From: Bacteroidota bacterium
GTDB lineage: Bacteria > Bacteroidota > Bacteroidia > Cytophagales > Cyclobacteriaceae
NCBI GenBank assembly: GCA_016866235.1
Contig: VGMW01000001.1
Location: 310,001-374,000 of the forward strand
Direction of reading: 5' to 3'
Length of the DNA stretch: 64,000 bases
Shown here: positions 1-7,853 of the stretch, in pieces
How the letters are laid out: each line of letters begins with the position of its first letter
How positions within the stretch are numbered: the first letter of the stretch is position 1
Translations under genes and position numbers: made by a program
The notes under the pieces: generated by a model
The model's database searches: none
What the model saw: the letters and a program-made list of their open reading frames with translations, nothing else
Told to the model about the DNA's origin: nothing

Positions 1-562
1 CTGATAATGTTCCGCTGGGGGATGCAGGTCTTCTGAATTGTAAAAAACTTAAAAGATCCTTTTTGGTTACCCTGCCGCCTGCGCCAGTTCCTGAAATGGA
101 TTCAAGTTCGATCCCGGAAAGTTTTTCTTTTTTGGCAATTGTCCTGACAAGTGGAGAATAGAAACGGTTGGTCATTCGCCGCGAAGCGATCAATTCCTGT
201 TTTGGTTGCGTTGCTGTTGATATGGTTACGGGTGCCATAACCGGTACCACGGTCGGCGTGGAAATTTTTTCAACGGGTTTCGCCGGTGCAGATGGTTTTG
301 AGGGTTGTTGTTGAACTGCAACAGTTGTTTCGATGATTGCGATGGCCTTACCCACCTGAACCACCTCACCTTCTCTGGCGAGTATTTTCTTAAGCGTACC
401 TGGATAAAGGCTTGGCACCTCGGTGTCAACTTTATCGGTCGCCACTTCAAGAACAGATTCATCCTGGCCAATCGGGTCGCCCGGCTGCTTAAGCCACTTT
501 AGGATGGTGGCCTCCATAATGCTTTCGCCCATTTTGGGCATGATCAATTCTACTTCAGCCAT
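1..562 (-). CDS. 2-oxo acid dehydrogenase E2 (dihydrolipoamide acyltransferase), N-terminal part
   Basis: The gene starts at an ATG at 562 and runs off the left edge of the window, so only about 187 residues are visible. Residues 1-78 form a biotinyl/lipoyl domain: MPKMGES near the start, and the lipoylation site TDKVD with Lys44. An Ala/Pro/Lys-rich linker follows, then a peripheral-subunit-binding domain at about residues 130-175 (SPLVR, then GTGAGGRVTKKDL), which in this family docks the E3 subunit. The catalytic acyltransferase domain lies outside the window. E2 passes acyl groups from the lipoyl arm to CoA in a cytoplasmic 2-oxo acid dehydrogenase complex. The MPKMGESIxEATI start resembles branched-chain 2-oxo acid or generic Bacteroidota E2 proteins, but pyruvate or 2-oxoglutarate specificity cannot be excluded. 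It is divergent from the fucose operon across a 178-bp gap. Confidence 0.9.
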   Translation of the reverse strand, partial: MAEVELIMPKMGESIMEATILKWLKQPGDPIGQDESVLEVATDKVDTEVPSLYPGTLKKILAREGEVVQVGKAIAIIETTVAVQQQPSKPSAPAKPVEKISTPTVVPVMAPVTISTATQPKQELIASRRMTNRFYSPLVRTIAKKEKLSGIELESISGTGAGGRVTKKDLLSFLQFRRPASPSGTLS

Positions 563-573
563 AAATCAAGGCC

Positions 574-581
574 CAAAGTTA
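574..581 (-). promoter_or_regulatory. Candidate Bacteroidota -7 element for the E2 gene
   Basis: On the minus strand the octamer TAACTTTG matches the Bacteroidota sigma-A -7 consensus TAnnTTTG exactly. It lies only 12 bases before the E2 start codon, which would give a 5' leader of about 5-8 bases. No clear TTG -33 element at the usual spacing was seen, so this is a weak prediction. Confidence 0.35.
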
Positions 582-740
582 TGACATTGCCGACCAATCT
601 GCTTTAAATTTTGAGGCTCTATAACCAAACCAATAGTCCTTGAAAATTGAGGTTCTAGATGCCGTAAAATTCATTTCCTGGTAAACTCAAAAGCTGTTTC
701 ACGATAATTATTCTCCATATCTTTAACGATCGTACTTATT

Positions 741-1514
741 ATGAAGATCAGTTTGAAAGGAAAGCAAACAATTATAACCGGAGGAGGAAGCGGGATTGGT
801 TTGGCAATGGTCAAGTCCTTTGTTGATGCGGGGTCCTTTGTGCATGTATTGGATTTCCGTGCAGACGAGGCTACCACCAACCTTCTTAAAGCAGGCATTG
901 ATGCCGTGTCGGTGAAGGTGCACAAATGTGATGTATCATCACAAGAAGATGTCTCAAAGGTGATCAATTCAATTCAAGGGAAAATTGAAATACTGATCAA
1001 CAATGCAGGAATTGCCCACATTGGAACAGCGGAATCAACCGAGGAAACTGACTTTGATCGACTGGTAAGTGTGAATATTAAAGGCGTGTACAATTGTTTG
1101 CATGCTGTAATTCCTAAAATGAAAATCGCCGGAGGAGGTGTTGTGTTGAACACGGCCTCCATAGCCGGTAGTTTAGGGATTTCGGATCGATTCGCGTATA
1201 GCATGACCAAGGGTGCGGTACTTGCCATGACGTTATCAGTGGCAAAAGATTTTCTCTCCTATGGCATCCGGTGCAACAGTATTTCTCCAGCCCGAATTCA
1301 CACTCCGTTTATTGACGGCTACTTAGAGAAAAATTATCCTGGCCGAGAAGAAGAGATGTTTGAAAAGCTTTCAAAAACACAACCGATTGGACGAATGGGT
1401 AAACCCGATGAGGTTGCAGCACTGGCGCTTTTTTTATGTTCAGATCAGGCCGGCTTCATTACCGGTACTGATTATCCGATCGACGGCGGCTTTGTAAAGC
1501 TTAATGGCGGTTAA
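741..1514 (+). CDS. SDR oxidoreductase, probable 2-keto-3-deoxy-L-fuconate dehydrogenase
   Basis: This 257-residue protein is a classical short-chain dehydrogenase/reductase. It has the nucleotide motif GGGSGIG at residues 14-20, an acidic residue (Asp38) after the second strand that suggests NAD(H), NNAG at 87-90, and the catalytic set Ser140, Tyr153 and Lys157. The C-terminal part (NSISPARIHTPF, then the ITGTDYPIDGG end) resembles the DHRS6/BDH2-like group that contains the 2-keto-3-deoxy-L-fuconate dehydrogenases. In the oxidative L-fucose pathway that enzyme oxidises the C4 hydroxyl of 2-keto-3-deoxy-L-fuconate to give the diketo acid. It is the first gene of the operon, 42 bases before the FAH-family hydrolase that would use its product. 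The family is clear; the substrate is inferred from the neighbours. Confidence 0.82.
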   Translation: MKISLKGKQTIITGGGSGIGLAMVKSFVDAGSFVHVLDFRADEATTNLLKAGIDAVSVKVHKCDVSSQEDVSKVINSIQGKIEILINNAGIAHIGTAESTEETDFDRLVSVNIKGVYNCLHAVIPKMKIAGGGVVLNTASIAGSLGISDRFAYSMTKGAVLAMTLSVAKDFLSYGIRCNSISPARIHTPFIDGYLEKNYPGREEEMFEKLSKTQPIGRMGKPDEVAALALFLCSDQAGFITGTDYPIDGGFVKLNGG

Positions 1515-1556
1515 GGTCTACTGCTTTTTTCACCTTTCTAATACATAAACAACTAT

Positions 1557-2417
1557 ATGAAACTGGTACGTTTTGGAAATCCTTCCAATGAAAAGCCTGG
1601 TGTCCTTGTGGATTCAGGGAAAATTCTGGACGTCAGTCCAATCATTTCTGATTACGACGAAAAGTTTTTTGGAGGAGAAGGCATTTCAAGGTTAAAAAAT
1701 GAATTGGTAAAAGGTAATTTGTCTTTTGTGTCGGATGGTCAACGGCTGGGAGCGCCCATTGCCCGTCCGTCGAAAATTATATGTGTCGGCTTAAATTATT
1801 TGAAGCATGCCCGAGAGAGTAATATGGCTGTGCCTACTGAGCCAATTATTTTCTTCAAAGCCACGAGTTCAATTGTTGGTCCGGATGATGAAATCATCAT
1901 TCCAAAAGGCAGCGCCAAAACCGATTGGGAAGTTGAACTGGCTGTGGTGATAGGAAAAAAAGCATCATACGTTTCTGAAGAAGATGCTCTGAATCATGTT
2001 GCAGGATATATGCTTCACAACGACGTTAGCGAGCGAGCCTTTCAGCTTGAGCGCGGCGGGCAGTGGGTGAAGGGCAAGAGCGCAGATAGTTTTGCTCCAC
2101 TTGGTCCATGGATGGTGACCGCTGATGAGATTAAAGATCCACACAACCTCAGACTTTGGTTAAAGCTGAATGGTAAAATGCTACAGGATGAGTCAACCTC
2201 TGACATGATTTTCAAGGTCCCGTTTTTGGTGAGCTACATCAGTCAGTTTATGACCCTTTTGCCGGGTGATGTTATTTCCACTGGCACACCAGCAGGAGTG
2301 GGGCTTGGATTTAATCCTCCTGTTTATTTGAAGGATGGTGATGTTATTGAGCTTGGTATCGACGGGCTCGGAAAAGCCCGACAAAACGTGGTGTCCTTCG
2401 AAAAGGCCCGCAGATGA
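1557..2417 (+). CDS. FAH-family hydrolase, probable 2,4-diketo-3-deoxy-L-fuconate hydrolase
   Basis: This 286-residue protein has the usual length and layout of the fumarylacetoacetate hydrolase superfamily. A variable N-terminal region is followed by the catalytic fold, which starts near IICVGLNYLKHA (about residues 74-85). The metal ligands are visible as Glu125 and Glu127 in DWEVELAVV and Asp156 in HNDVSERAF; the STGTPAGVG segment near the C-terminus is also typical. In oxidative L-fucose breakdown this family cleaves 2,4-diketo-3-deoxy-L-fuconate to pyruvate and L-lactate, which fits the lutABC genes downstream. Automated annotation might call it ureidoglycolate lyase or acylpyruvase, but no purine genes are near. 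Its stop overlaps the next start by 4 bases (ATGA), indicating translational coupling. Confidence 0.85.
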   Translation: MKLVRFGNPSNEKPGVLVDSGKILDVSPIISDYDEKFFGGEGISRLKNELVKGNLSFVSDGQRLGAPIARPSKIICVGLNYLKHARESNMAVPTEPIIFFKATSSIVGPDDEIIIPKGSAKTDWEVELAVVIGKKASYVSEEDALNHVAGYMLHNDVSERAFQLERGGQWVKGKSADSFAPLGPWMVTADEIKDPHNLRLWLKLNGKMLQDESTSDMIFKVPFLVSYISQFMTLLPGDVISTGTPAGVGLGFNPPVYLKDGDVIELGIDGLGKARQNVVSFEKARR

Positions 2418-3241
2418 GAATAGATGCACATCAGCACTTCTGGAATTATGATTCGGTCCGTGATGCGTGGATGACCGATGACATGGGGGCTATCAAAAAA
2501 AATTTTGGTGCCTCTGATCTAAAGCCAAAACTTGATAACCTCAGCATAGATGGAACAGTGCTGGTTCAGGTCCAGCAAGATTTACAGGAAAATGTATGGC
2601 TTTTAAACATTGCCCGTCAACACTCTTTTGTAAAAGGGGTGGTTGGTTGGATAGACTTCACAGCGCCAGACCTTAAACAGCAGCTGGAGAAATTATCTGG
2701 AGAGGGCTTGCTGAAAGGCTTTCGGCATATAGTTCAATCGGAAAAAGATCCTGAATTTTTAAATAGACCACAGTTTTTGAATGGTGTCAGGACATTGGCT
2801 GACTTCAGATTCACGTACGACGTGTTGATCTATCACCACCAGCTGCCAATGGCTGTTAAATTCGCCCAAGCCTTGGATGGACAGCCGTTGGTCTTGGATC
2901 ATATTGCCAAGCCGGATATCAGGAGTGGCAATTGGAAATCCTGGTCGGATGGGATTAAAAGCCTGGCACTACTTCCTCATGTTTTTTGCAAGATCTCCGG
3001 AATGGTTACAGAAGCCAACTGGTTGGGTTGGAAAGAGGAAGATTTCAAAGTTTACCTGGATGTGGTGACGGAAGCTTTTGGTCCTGCCAGAATGATGTAT
3101 GGATCCGATTGGCCTGTGTGTGAGCTTGCCGGTGGCTACGATGCCCAGTATAAGATCGTTTCAAATTACTTTTCTTCCTTTTCCGCTGATGAACAGGCCT
3201 GCATTTTTGGTTTGAATGCTGCCCGATTCTATAAGCTCTGA
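2414..3241 (+). CDS. Amidohydrolase-family lactonase, probable L-fucono-1,5-lactonase
   Basis: This 275-residue amidohydrolase-2 protein (COG3618 type) starts with DAHQHFW, giving the metal-binding His6 and His8. It ends with the conserved GSDWPVC segment containing Asp232, the usual catalytic Asp. Other family marks are KGFRH near residue 98, LDHIAKP near residue 160, and KISGMVTEA near residue 195. Members of this family hydrolyse sugar lactones such as L-fuconolactone or L-rhamnonolactone. Its place between the FAH hydrolase and the probable L-fucose dehydrogenase supports L-fucono-1,5-lactone as substrate. It overlaps the upstream gene by 4 bases. The substrate is inferred; the lactonase family assignment is strong. 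Confidence 0.85.
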   Translation: MRIDAHQHFWNYDSVRDAWMTDDMGAIKKNFGASDLKPKLDNLSIDGTVLVQVQQDLQENVWLLNIARQHSFVKGVVGWIDFTAPDLKQQLEKLSGEGLLKGFRHIVQSEKDPEFLNRPQFLNGVRTLADFRFTYDVLIYHHQLPMAVKFAQALDGQPLVLDHIAKPDIRSGNWKSWSDGIKSLALLPHVFCKISGMVTEANWLGWKEEDFKVYLDVVTEAFGPARMMYGSDWPVCELAGGYDAQYKIVSNYFSSFSADEQACIFGLNAARFYKL

Positions 3242-3313
3242 AACATACTTAAGTGACAGCAGCTGGATATGCAGCCATTGAGCCGTATATTCAACGATCA
3301 ATTCAACATCAAA

Positions 3314-4093
3314 ATGGATTTGAACCTAAAGAATAAAGTCATTCTGGTGACAGGAGGAGCCAGAGGAATCGGCGCTGCAATTGTAAAGGTTTTGGCATCA
3401 GAAGGCGCGGTACCGGTGATTGTTGGAAAAGATGAGGATGACAACCTTAAAATGTTGGAGGAGATAAAAATTTTATCACCGGACTCCATTCAAATTAAGG
3501 CTGAATTGACCAAGCCGGAGGAATGTGCTTCGGCAGTTAAGATTGCCGCCGAACGTTATGGTCGAATGGATGGACTGGTCAACAATGCAGGGGTGAATGA
3601 TGGCATCGGACTTGAAAAAGGTACATATGAAGAATTTATGTTGTCTCTTCATCGAAATGTTGTCCATTATTTTTTGATGACCCAAGGATGTTTGCCATTC
3701 CTTAAGCAATCGGGTGGCTCCATTGTGAACATAACTTCTAAAGTGGCTGAAACTGGACAAGGCAACACCAGCGCCTATGCAGCTGCCACTGGTGGTAGAA
3801 ATGCACTGACCAGGGAATGGGCTGTTGAGTTACTTCCATTTGGAGTTCGGGTAAACGCTATTGTGGTCTCAGAATGTTATACTCCGTTGTACGAATATTG
3901 GGTCAATACTTTTCCGGATCCTCAGGCCAAGCTCAATGAGATCACCCGGAAAATTCCACTTGGCAAACGAATGACCAAGCCTGAAGAGATCGCCAACACC
4001 GCAGTTTTTTTATTGTCTGATCGGTCCTCCCATACTACAGGTCAGCTAATTCATGTTGATGGTGGTTATGTTCATCTCGACCGTGCGTTATAA
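3314..4093 (+). CDS. SDR oxidoreductase, probable L-fucose dehydrogenase with altered YxxxK motif
   Basis: I chose the ATG at 3314 (MDLNLKNKVILVTGG) rather than the in-frame ATG at 3269, because the 15 extra residues look unlike any SDR start; the product is then 259 residues. GGARGIG lies at 15-21, NNAG at 90-93, the active-site Asn at 114 and Ser at 142. The NNAGVNDGIGLE stretch and the C-terminal SSHTTGQ...VDGGY...LDRAL resemble the L-fucose dehydrogenases of Burkholderia-type fucose pathways, which oxidise L-fucose to the lactone. The catalytic YxxxK motif reads Y155-A-A-A-T159, so the lysine is Thr; the bases (tatgcagctgccact) are unambiguous. Either this subfamily uses another residue or activity is reduced. 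It sits 15 bases before fucP. Confidence 0.78.
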   Translation: MDLNLKNKVILVTGGARGIGAAIVKVLASEGAVPVIVGKDEDDNLKMLEEIKILSPDSIQIKAELTKPEECASAVKIAAERYGRMDGLVNNAGVNDGIGLEKGTYEEFMLSLHRNVVHYFLMTQGCLPFLKQSGGSIVNITSKVAETGQGNTSAYAAATGGRNALTREWAVELLPFGVRVNAIVVSECYTPLYEYWVNTFPDPQAKLNEITRKIPLGKRMTKPEEIANTAVFLLSDRSSHTTGQLIHVDGGYVHLDRAL

Positions 4094-4108
4094 TTAATTC
4101 CAATAGCT

Positions 4109-5380
4109 ATGACCCAAACCTCCAGAAATAATTATTTAATACCATTTGCACTGGTTACCAGTCTGTTTTTTTTATGGGCGTTTGTCCACAACCTCGAACC
4201 CATCCTCATTCCACATCTGAAAAAAGCTTGCAGGCTTACAGATTTAGAGTCAGCATTGATCGATTCTGCGGTCTACATTGGATATTTCGTCATGGCCTTG
4301 CCGGCGGGATTGGTCATGAAGCGATTCGGATATAAGGCAGGAATTCTGGCCGGACTACTCATGTATGGCGCTGGTGCGTTATTGTTTCTTCCTGCCGCTG
4401 ATGGCCGACAGTATGGAATGTTTTTAGGGGCATTATTTGTGATTGCTTCAGGTTGTGCTTTTCTGGAGACGGCAGCAAATCCATACGTTACCATGTTGGG
4501 CTCACGGGATAGCGCTCATACAAGAATAAATTTTGCACAATCATTTAACGGGTTTGGTGCGTTCATTGCTCCATTCGCAGGTGGTTTATTTATTCTGAGT
4601 GGCAAAGAATATTCAGACGATACCCTTGCTGCCATGGCTCCTGCGGAGCTGGAGGCTTATCTGCAGATGGAGGCAGATGCCGTAAGGTTTCCCTATCTGG
4701 TTATTGCTTTGGTGGTTTTGTTTGTAGCGGTTCTGGTTTGGTTTACGAAGATGCCTGATGGAAGAACTTCATCAGTAGGAAAGTCCGGAGGTAATCTGTG
4801 GCAGGTTTTCAGGCATCGCCAATTGAAGTGGGGTGTGGTGGCTCAGTTTTTTTACGTCGGTGCTCAGGTAGGGGTTACAAGTTTCTTTATCCGGTTTTCA
4901 AAATTCAGTTCAGGAGTTCCTGAAAAAGAAGCTGCTTTTTGGCTTAGCATGGCTTTGCTTGGATTTATGGTTGGACGATTTGCCGGTACTTTACTCTCCA
5001 GGTTTATTCCTGCCAACCGCCTTTTATTAATTTATGCATCCTGTTGTATTGTATTGTTGCTCGTGGCCAGTTTGATAAAATCCGAATTGGCTTTATGGGC
5101 TCTTATTGCTGTTCCGTTTTTTGAATCCATTATTTTCCCCACCATTTTTTCTTTATCGATCGATGATCTGAAAGAAGACACGGAGCTTGGTTCATCGCTT
5201 GTTGTGATGGCCATCGCAGGCGGCGCATTCTTTCCATTGGCGATGGGTTGGATTTCAGACGCAACCGGGAATATTCAGATTGCTTACCTGGTGCCAGTAG
5301 CCTGCCTGCTGGTGGTATTGTGGTATAGTTTGGATGGCTACCGAGCCGAAAGCAATAGCCACGACACAAAGGCGGCTTAA
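4109..5380 (+). CDS. fucP: L-fucose:H+ symporter, MFS permease
   Basis: This 423-residue protein has about 12 hydrophobic segments and belongs to the FHS group of the major facilitator superfamily. The N-terminal SLFFLWAFVHNLEPILIPHL, the IGYFVMALPAGLVMKRFGYK helix pair and the ETAANPYVT segment near residue 120 are typical of FucP. The family imports L-fucose, and related sugars, with a proton across the inner membrane. It lies in the middle of the oxidative fucose operon, 15 bases after the probable L-fucose dehydrogenase and 31 bases before a mutarotase, which is strong context for L-fucose. A glucose/galactose role, also known in FHS transporters, is less likely here. Confidence 0.88.
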   Translation: MTQTSRNNYLIPFALVTSLFFLWAFVHNLEPILIPHLKKACRLTDLESALIDSAVYIGYFVMALPAGLVMKRFGYKAGILAGLLMYGAGALLFLPAADGRQYGMFLGALFVIASGCAFLETAANPYVTMLGSRDSAHTRINFAQSFNGFGAFIAPFAGGLFILSGKEYSDDTLAAMAPAELEAYLQMEADAVRFPYLVIALVVLFVAVLVWFTKMPDGRTSSVGKSGGNLWQVFRHRQLKWGVVAQFFYVGAQVGVTSFFIRFSKFSSGVPEKEAAFWLSMALLGFMVGRFAGTLLSRFIPANRLLLIYASCCIVLLLVASLIKSELALWALIAVPFFESIIFPTIFSLSIDDLKEDTELGSSLVVMAIAGGAFFPLAMGWISDATGNIQIAYLVPVACLLVVLWYSLDGYRAESNSHDTKAA

Positions 5381-5411
5381 TACTTTTACAAATTTTTAAT
5401 TCTCACAGGGT

Positions 5412-5753
5412 ATGCGGTATTGTCTGGCATTGGATTTAAAGGAGGATTCCAAATTAATCGAGGACTATAAAAAATATCATCAGCGCATTTGGCCTGAAAT
5501 AGCCGAAAGCATAAAATCAGCAGGGATATTGAGCATGGAGATCTGGAATACTGGAAACCGCATGTTTATGATTATGGAAGTGGCAGAGGGATTCAGCTTT
5601 GAAAAAAAGGCTGAAATGGATCGGTCCAATCCAAAAGTCAGAGAATGGGAGGAGTTGATGTGGAGATTCCAAAAGCCACTTCCCAATGCCTTACCGGGAG
5701 AAAAATGGATTCTAACGGAAAAAATATTTGATTTGAAGGATCAAGTATCCTGA
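5412..5753 (+). CDS. RhaM-family sugar mutarotase, probably for L-fucose
   Basis: This 113-residue protein has the length and features of the L-rhamnose mutarotase family (DUF718): an N-terminal CLALDLKED strand, then DYKKYHQRIWPEI with the conserved His23 and Trp27, and a C-terminal block ending in WRFQKPLPNA...PGEKW. The family interconverts sugar anomers in the cytoplasm. Between fucP and lutA it probably supplies the L-fucose anomer used by the dehydrogenase; it is not a member of the FucU/RbsD fold. Its TGA stop overlaps the lutA ATG by one base (TGATG), so the genes are probably translationally coupled. A paralogue lies at 37958-38272. Confidence 0.85.
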   Translation: MRYCLALDLKEDSKLIEDYKKYHQRIWPEIAESIKSAGILSMEIWNTGNRMFMIMEVAEGFSFEKKAEMDRSNPKVREWEELMWRFQKPLPNALPGEKWILTEKIFDLKDQVS

Positions 5754-6502
5754 TGAAGATCGGATTGTTTATACCGTGTTACATCGATCAGTTTTATCCA
5801 CGCGTTGGAATCGCGACCCATCAGCTCCTGGTGAAGTTGGGTTGCGATGTGCATTATGTCCGCGAACAAACCTGCTGTGGTCAACCTCTGGCCAATTCAG
5901 GTTATGAGGATAGTAGCCGTAGCTGTGCAAATCGTTTTATAAATAATTTTTCGGATTTCGATTTTACCGTGACCCCGTCAGGAAGTTGTGCCTACCATGT
6001 ACGGCATCATTATGATTTCATTCAGCAAACAAGTGATGTCGTTCATGTGAGAAATTCGACGTTGGAATTGACAGAGTTTATTGTTGATGTTCTTAAGAAG
6101 CCATTGCCAAAGGTCACCTTTCCCCATAAGGTTGGTTTACATTCCGGATGTCATGGACTTAGAGGGCTTAGGCTTGCTGCTGCTTCCGAAACAAAAGAAT
6201 CTGCATTTAATAAAGTTGAAGAATTGCTAAATGCAGTGGATGGTCTGGAGTTGGTCTATCCAGAGCGCTTGGATGAGTGTTGTGGTTTTGGTGGAACTTT
6301 TTCAGTTAAGGAGGAAAAAGTTAGCGTTGCTATGGGTAACGATCGGATTCACGGCTTCCTGGAAAAAGATGTAGCGTACATCACCTCGGCTGACATGTCC
6401 TGTTTGATGCACCTCGATGGATTGATCAGACGCCAAGGTTTGTTGGTACAGGTAGTGCATGTTGCTGAAATTTTGAACGAATCTGTATATGGGGCATCCT
6501 GA
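5753..6502 (+). CDS. lutA: L-lactate utilisation protein LutA, (Fe-S)-binding subunit
   Basis: This 249-residue protein contains two CCG (DUF224) cysteine-rich modules, one around EQTCCGQPLANSGY (about residue 42) and one around DECCGFGGTFSV (about residue 174). These modules bind a non-cubane Fe-S cluster in heterodisulfide-reductase-type and glycolate-oxidase-type proteins. LutA works with LutB and LutC to oxidise L-lactate to pyruvate. The gene overlaps lutB by 14 bases. Because L-lactate is one end product of the fucose route encoded just upstream, LutABC here probably finishes fucose oxidation; it may also be used for external lactate. Identity is firm from sequence and gene order. Confidence 0.93.
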   Translation: MKIGLFIPCYIDQFYPRVGIATHQLLVKLGCDVHYVREQTCCGQPLANSGYEDSSRSCANRFINNFSDFDFTVTPSGSCAYHVRHHYDFIQQTSDVVHVRNSTLELTEFIVDVLKKPLPKVTFPHKVGLHSGCHGLRGLRLAAASETKESAFNKVEELLNAVDGLELVYPERLDECCGFGGTFSVKEEKVSVAMGNDRIHGFLEKDVAYITSADMSCLMHLDGLIRRQGLLVQVVHVAEILNESVYGAS

Positions 6503-7853
6503 GGAAGCTTCCAGATTTTTAGCAAACGCCGATCGGGCGAAATGGCATGACCAAACGCTTTGGATGGTCAGGCAAAAAAGAGATGTTGCAACTGGTTTTG
6601 TTTCGGAGTGGGAGGAATTGCGGAGCGTGGCTTCGGCCATAAAGGAACACACCTTGTCCAGGCTCGATGATTACCTCACTGAGTTTGAATCCAATGCGCT
6701 ATTAAATGGAATTAAAGTGCATTGGGCTGAAAATGCTGACGAGCATAACCGTATTGTATTAGGAATCCTCTCGCGCAGAAAAATAGATACGCTGGTTAAA
6801 AGTAAAAGTATCCTGACGGAGGAGTGTCATTTGAATGACTTCCTTCAGGAAAATGGTATTGAAGTGATTGATACCGATTTAGGCGAGCGGATTGTTCAAT
6901 TTGCCAAGCAACCGCCCAGCCACATTGTGATGCCCGCCATTCATATGAAGCGTGGCGAAATCAGTGAGTTGTTTCATGAAAAACTCGGAACAGAAAAGGG
7001 GAATGAAGACGCAACCTATCTAACCAGAGCGGCGCGCAAACACCTTCGGGATAAATTTCTGAAAGCCAAAGCGGCGCTTACAGGTGTCAATTTTGCCATT
7101 GCGGAGACCGGTGGGTTTGTGGTTTGTACCAATGAGGGCAATGCTGATATGGGCGTTCATTTGGCCGATGTTCACATCGCAAGCATGGGGATTGAAAAGC
7201 TCATTCCGCGATGGGAAGATTTGGGCGTGTTCACCAGAATCCTGGCGCGTAGTGGCACGGGTCAGGCCATAACCAACTACACTTCGCATTTTCATAAACC
7301 AAGGAAGGGTCAGGAGTTGCATTTGATTTTGGTAGACAATGGCAGAACCAAACAACTGGGGCGGGAGCATTTTCGGAGCAGCCTTAAATGTATCCGATGT
7401 GGTGCTTGTATGAATACCTGTCCCGTGTACCGTCGTAGTGGGGGATTTAGTTATAAGTCAACGGTACCTGGACCAATTGGTTCTATTTTGTCACCCGGGA
7501 TTGATTTAAAAAAGTACAGTTCACTTCCCTTCGCCAGTTCATTGTGCGGATCTTGTTCAGATGTTTGTCCGGTTAAAATCAATATTCATGATCAACTGTA
7601 TCGATGGCGACAGGAGATCATGCAGCATAATAATGGACAGGTTCAAGGAAAAATTTTTAGTCGAATGGCTGGATTTTTACTGGCTTCGCCTTTTTGGTAC
7701 CGGGTTCTCTCCTCCATGGTGACGGGAATTTCAAAGGTATTTCCGGGCGCTTTAAAGAATTCCTTTTTGGTTTGGGGAAATCAGCGAGAATTTCCGCCCG
7801 TTCCGCGGCAGACATTCAGGGATTGGTTTGATCAAAATGCTGGTAAGGGATGA
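6489..7853 (+). CDS. lutB: L-lactate utilisation protein LutB, ferredoxin-domain subunit
   Basis: This 454-residue protein has an N-terminal LUD domain (about residues 60-285, including AETGGFVVCTNEGN) and a C-terminal dicluster ferredoxin region. The first cysteine motif CIRCGACMNTCP has Cys301, 304, 307 and 311; the second, CGSCSDVCP, lies at about 353-361. A C-terminal DUF3390-like tail follows. It is the electron-transfer and probable core subunit of the LutABC L-lactate oxidation complex. The start overlaps lutA by 14 bases and the end overlaps lutC by 4 bases (ATGA). Length and motif order are normal for LutB. Confidence 0.93.
   Translation: MGHPEEASRFLANADRAKWHDQTLWMVRQKRDVATGFVSEWEELRSVASAIKEHTLSRLDDYLTEFESNALLNGIKVHWAENADEHNRIVLGILSRRKIDTLVKSKSILTEECHLNDFLQENGIEVIDTDLGERIVQFAKQPPSHIVMPAIHMKRGEISELFHEKLGTEKGNEDATYLTRAARKHLRDKFLKAKAALTGVNFAIAETGGFVVCTNEGNADMGVHLADVHIASMGIEKLIPRWEDLGVFTRILARSGTGQAITNYTSHFHKPRKGQELHLILVDNGRTKQLGREHFRSSLKCIRCGACMNTCPVYRRSGGFSYKSTVPGPIGSILSPGIDLKKYSSLPFASSLCGSCSDVCPVKINIHDQLYRWRQEIMQHNNGQVQGKIFSRMAGFLLASPFWYRVLSSMVTGISKVFPGALKNSFLVWGNQREFPPVPRQTFRDWFDQNAGKG

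Noticed and set aside
718-725. TATCTTTA as a -7 element for the fucose operon.
   Set aside because: It differs from TAnnTTTG in the last base, lies only 16 bases before the ATG and has no good -33 partner.
3269-3313. Upstream in-frame ATG for the L-fucose dehydrogenase-like gene.
   Set aside because: The 15 extra residues have no family resemblance, while the ATG at 3314 fits the usual SDR start.
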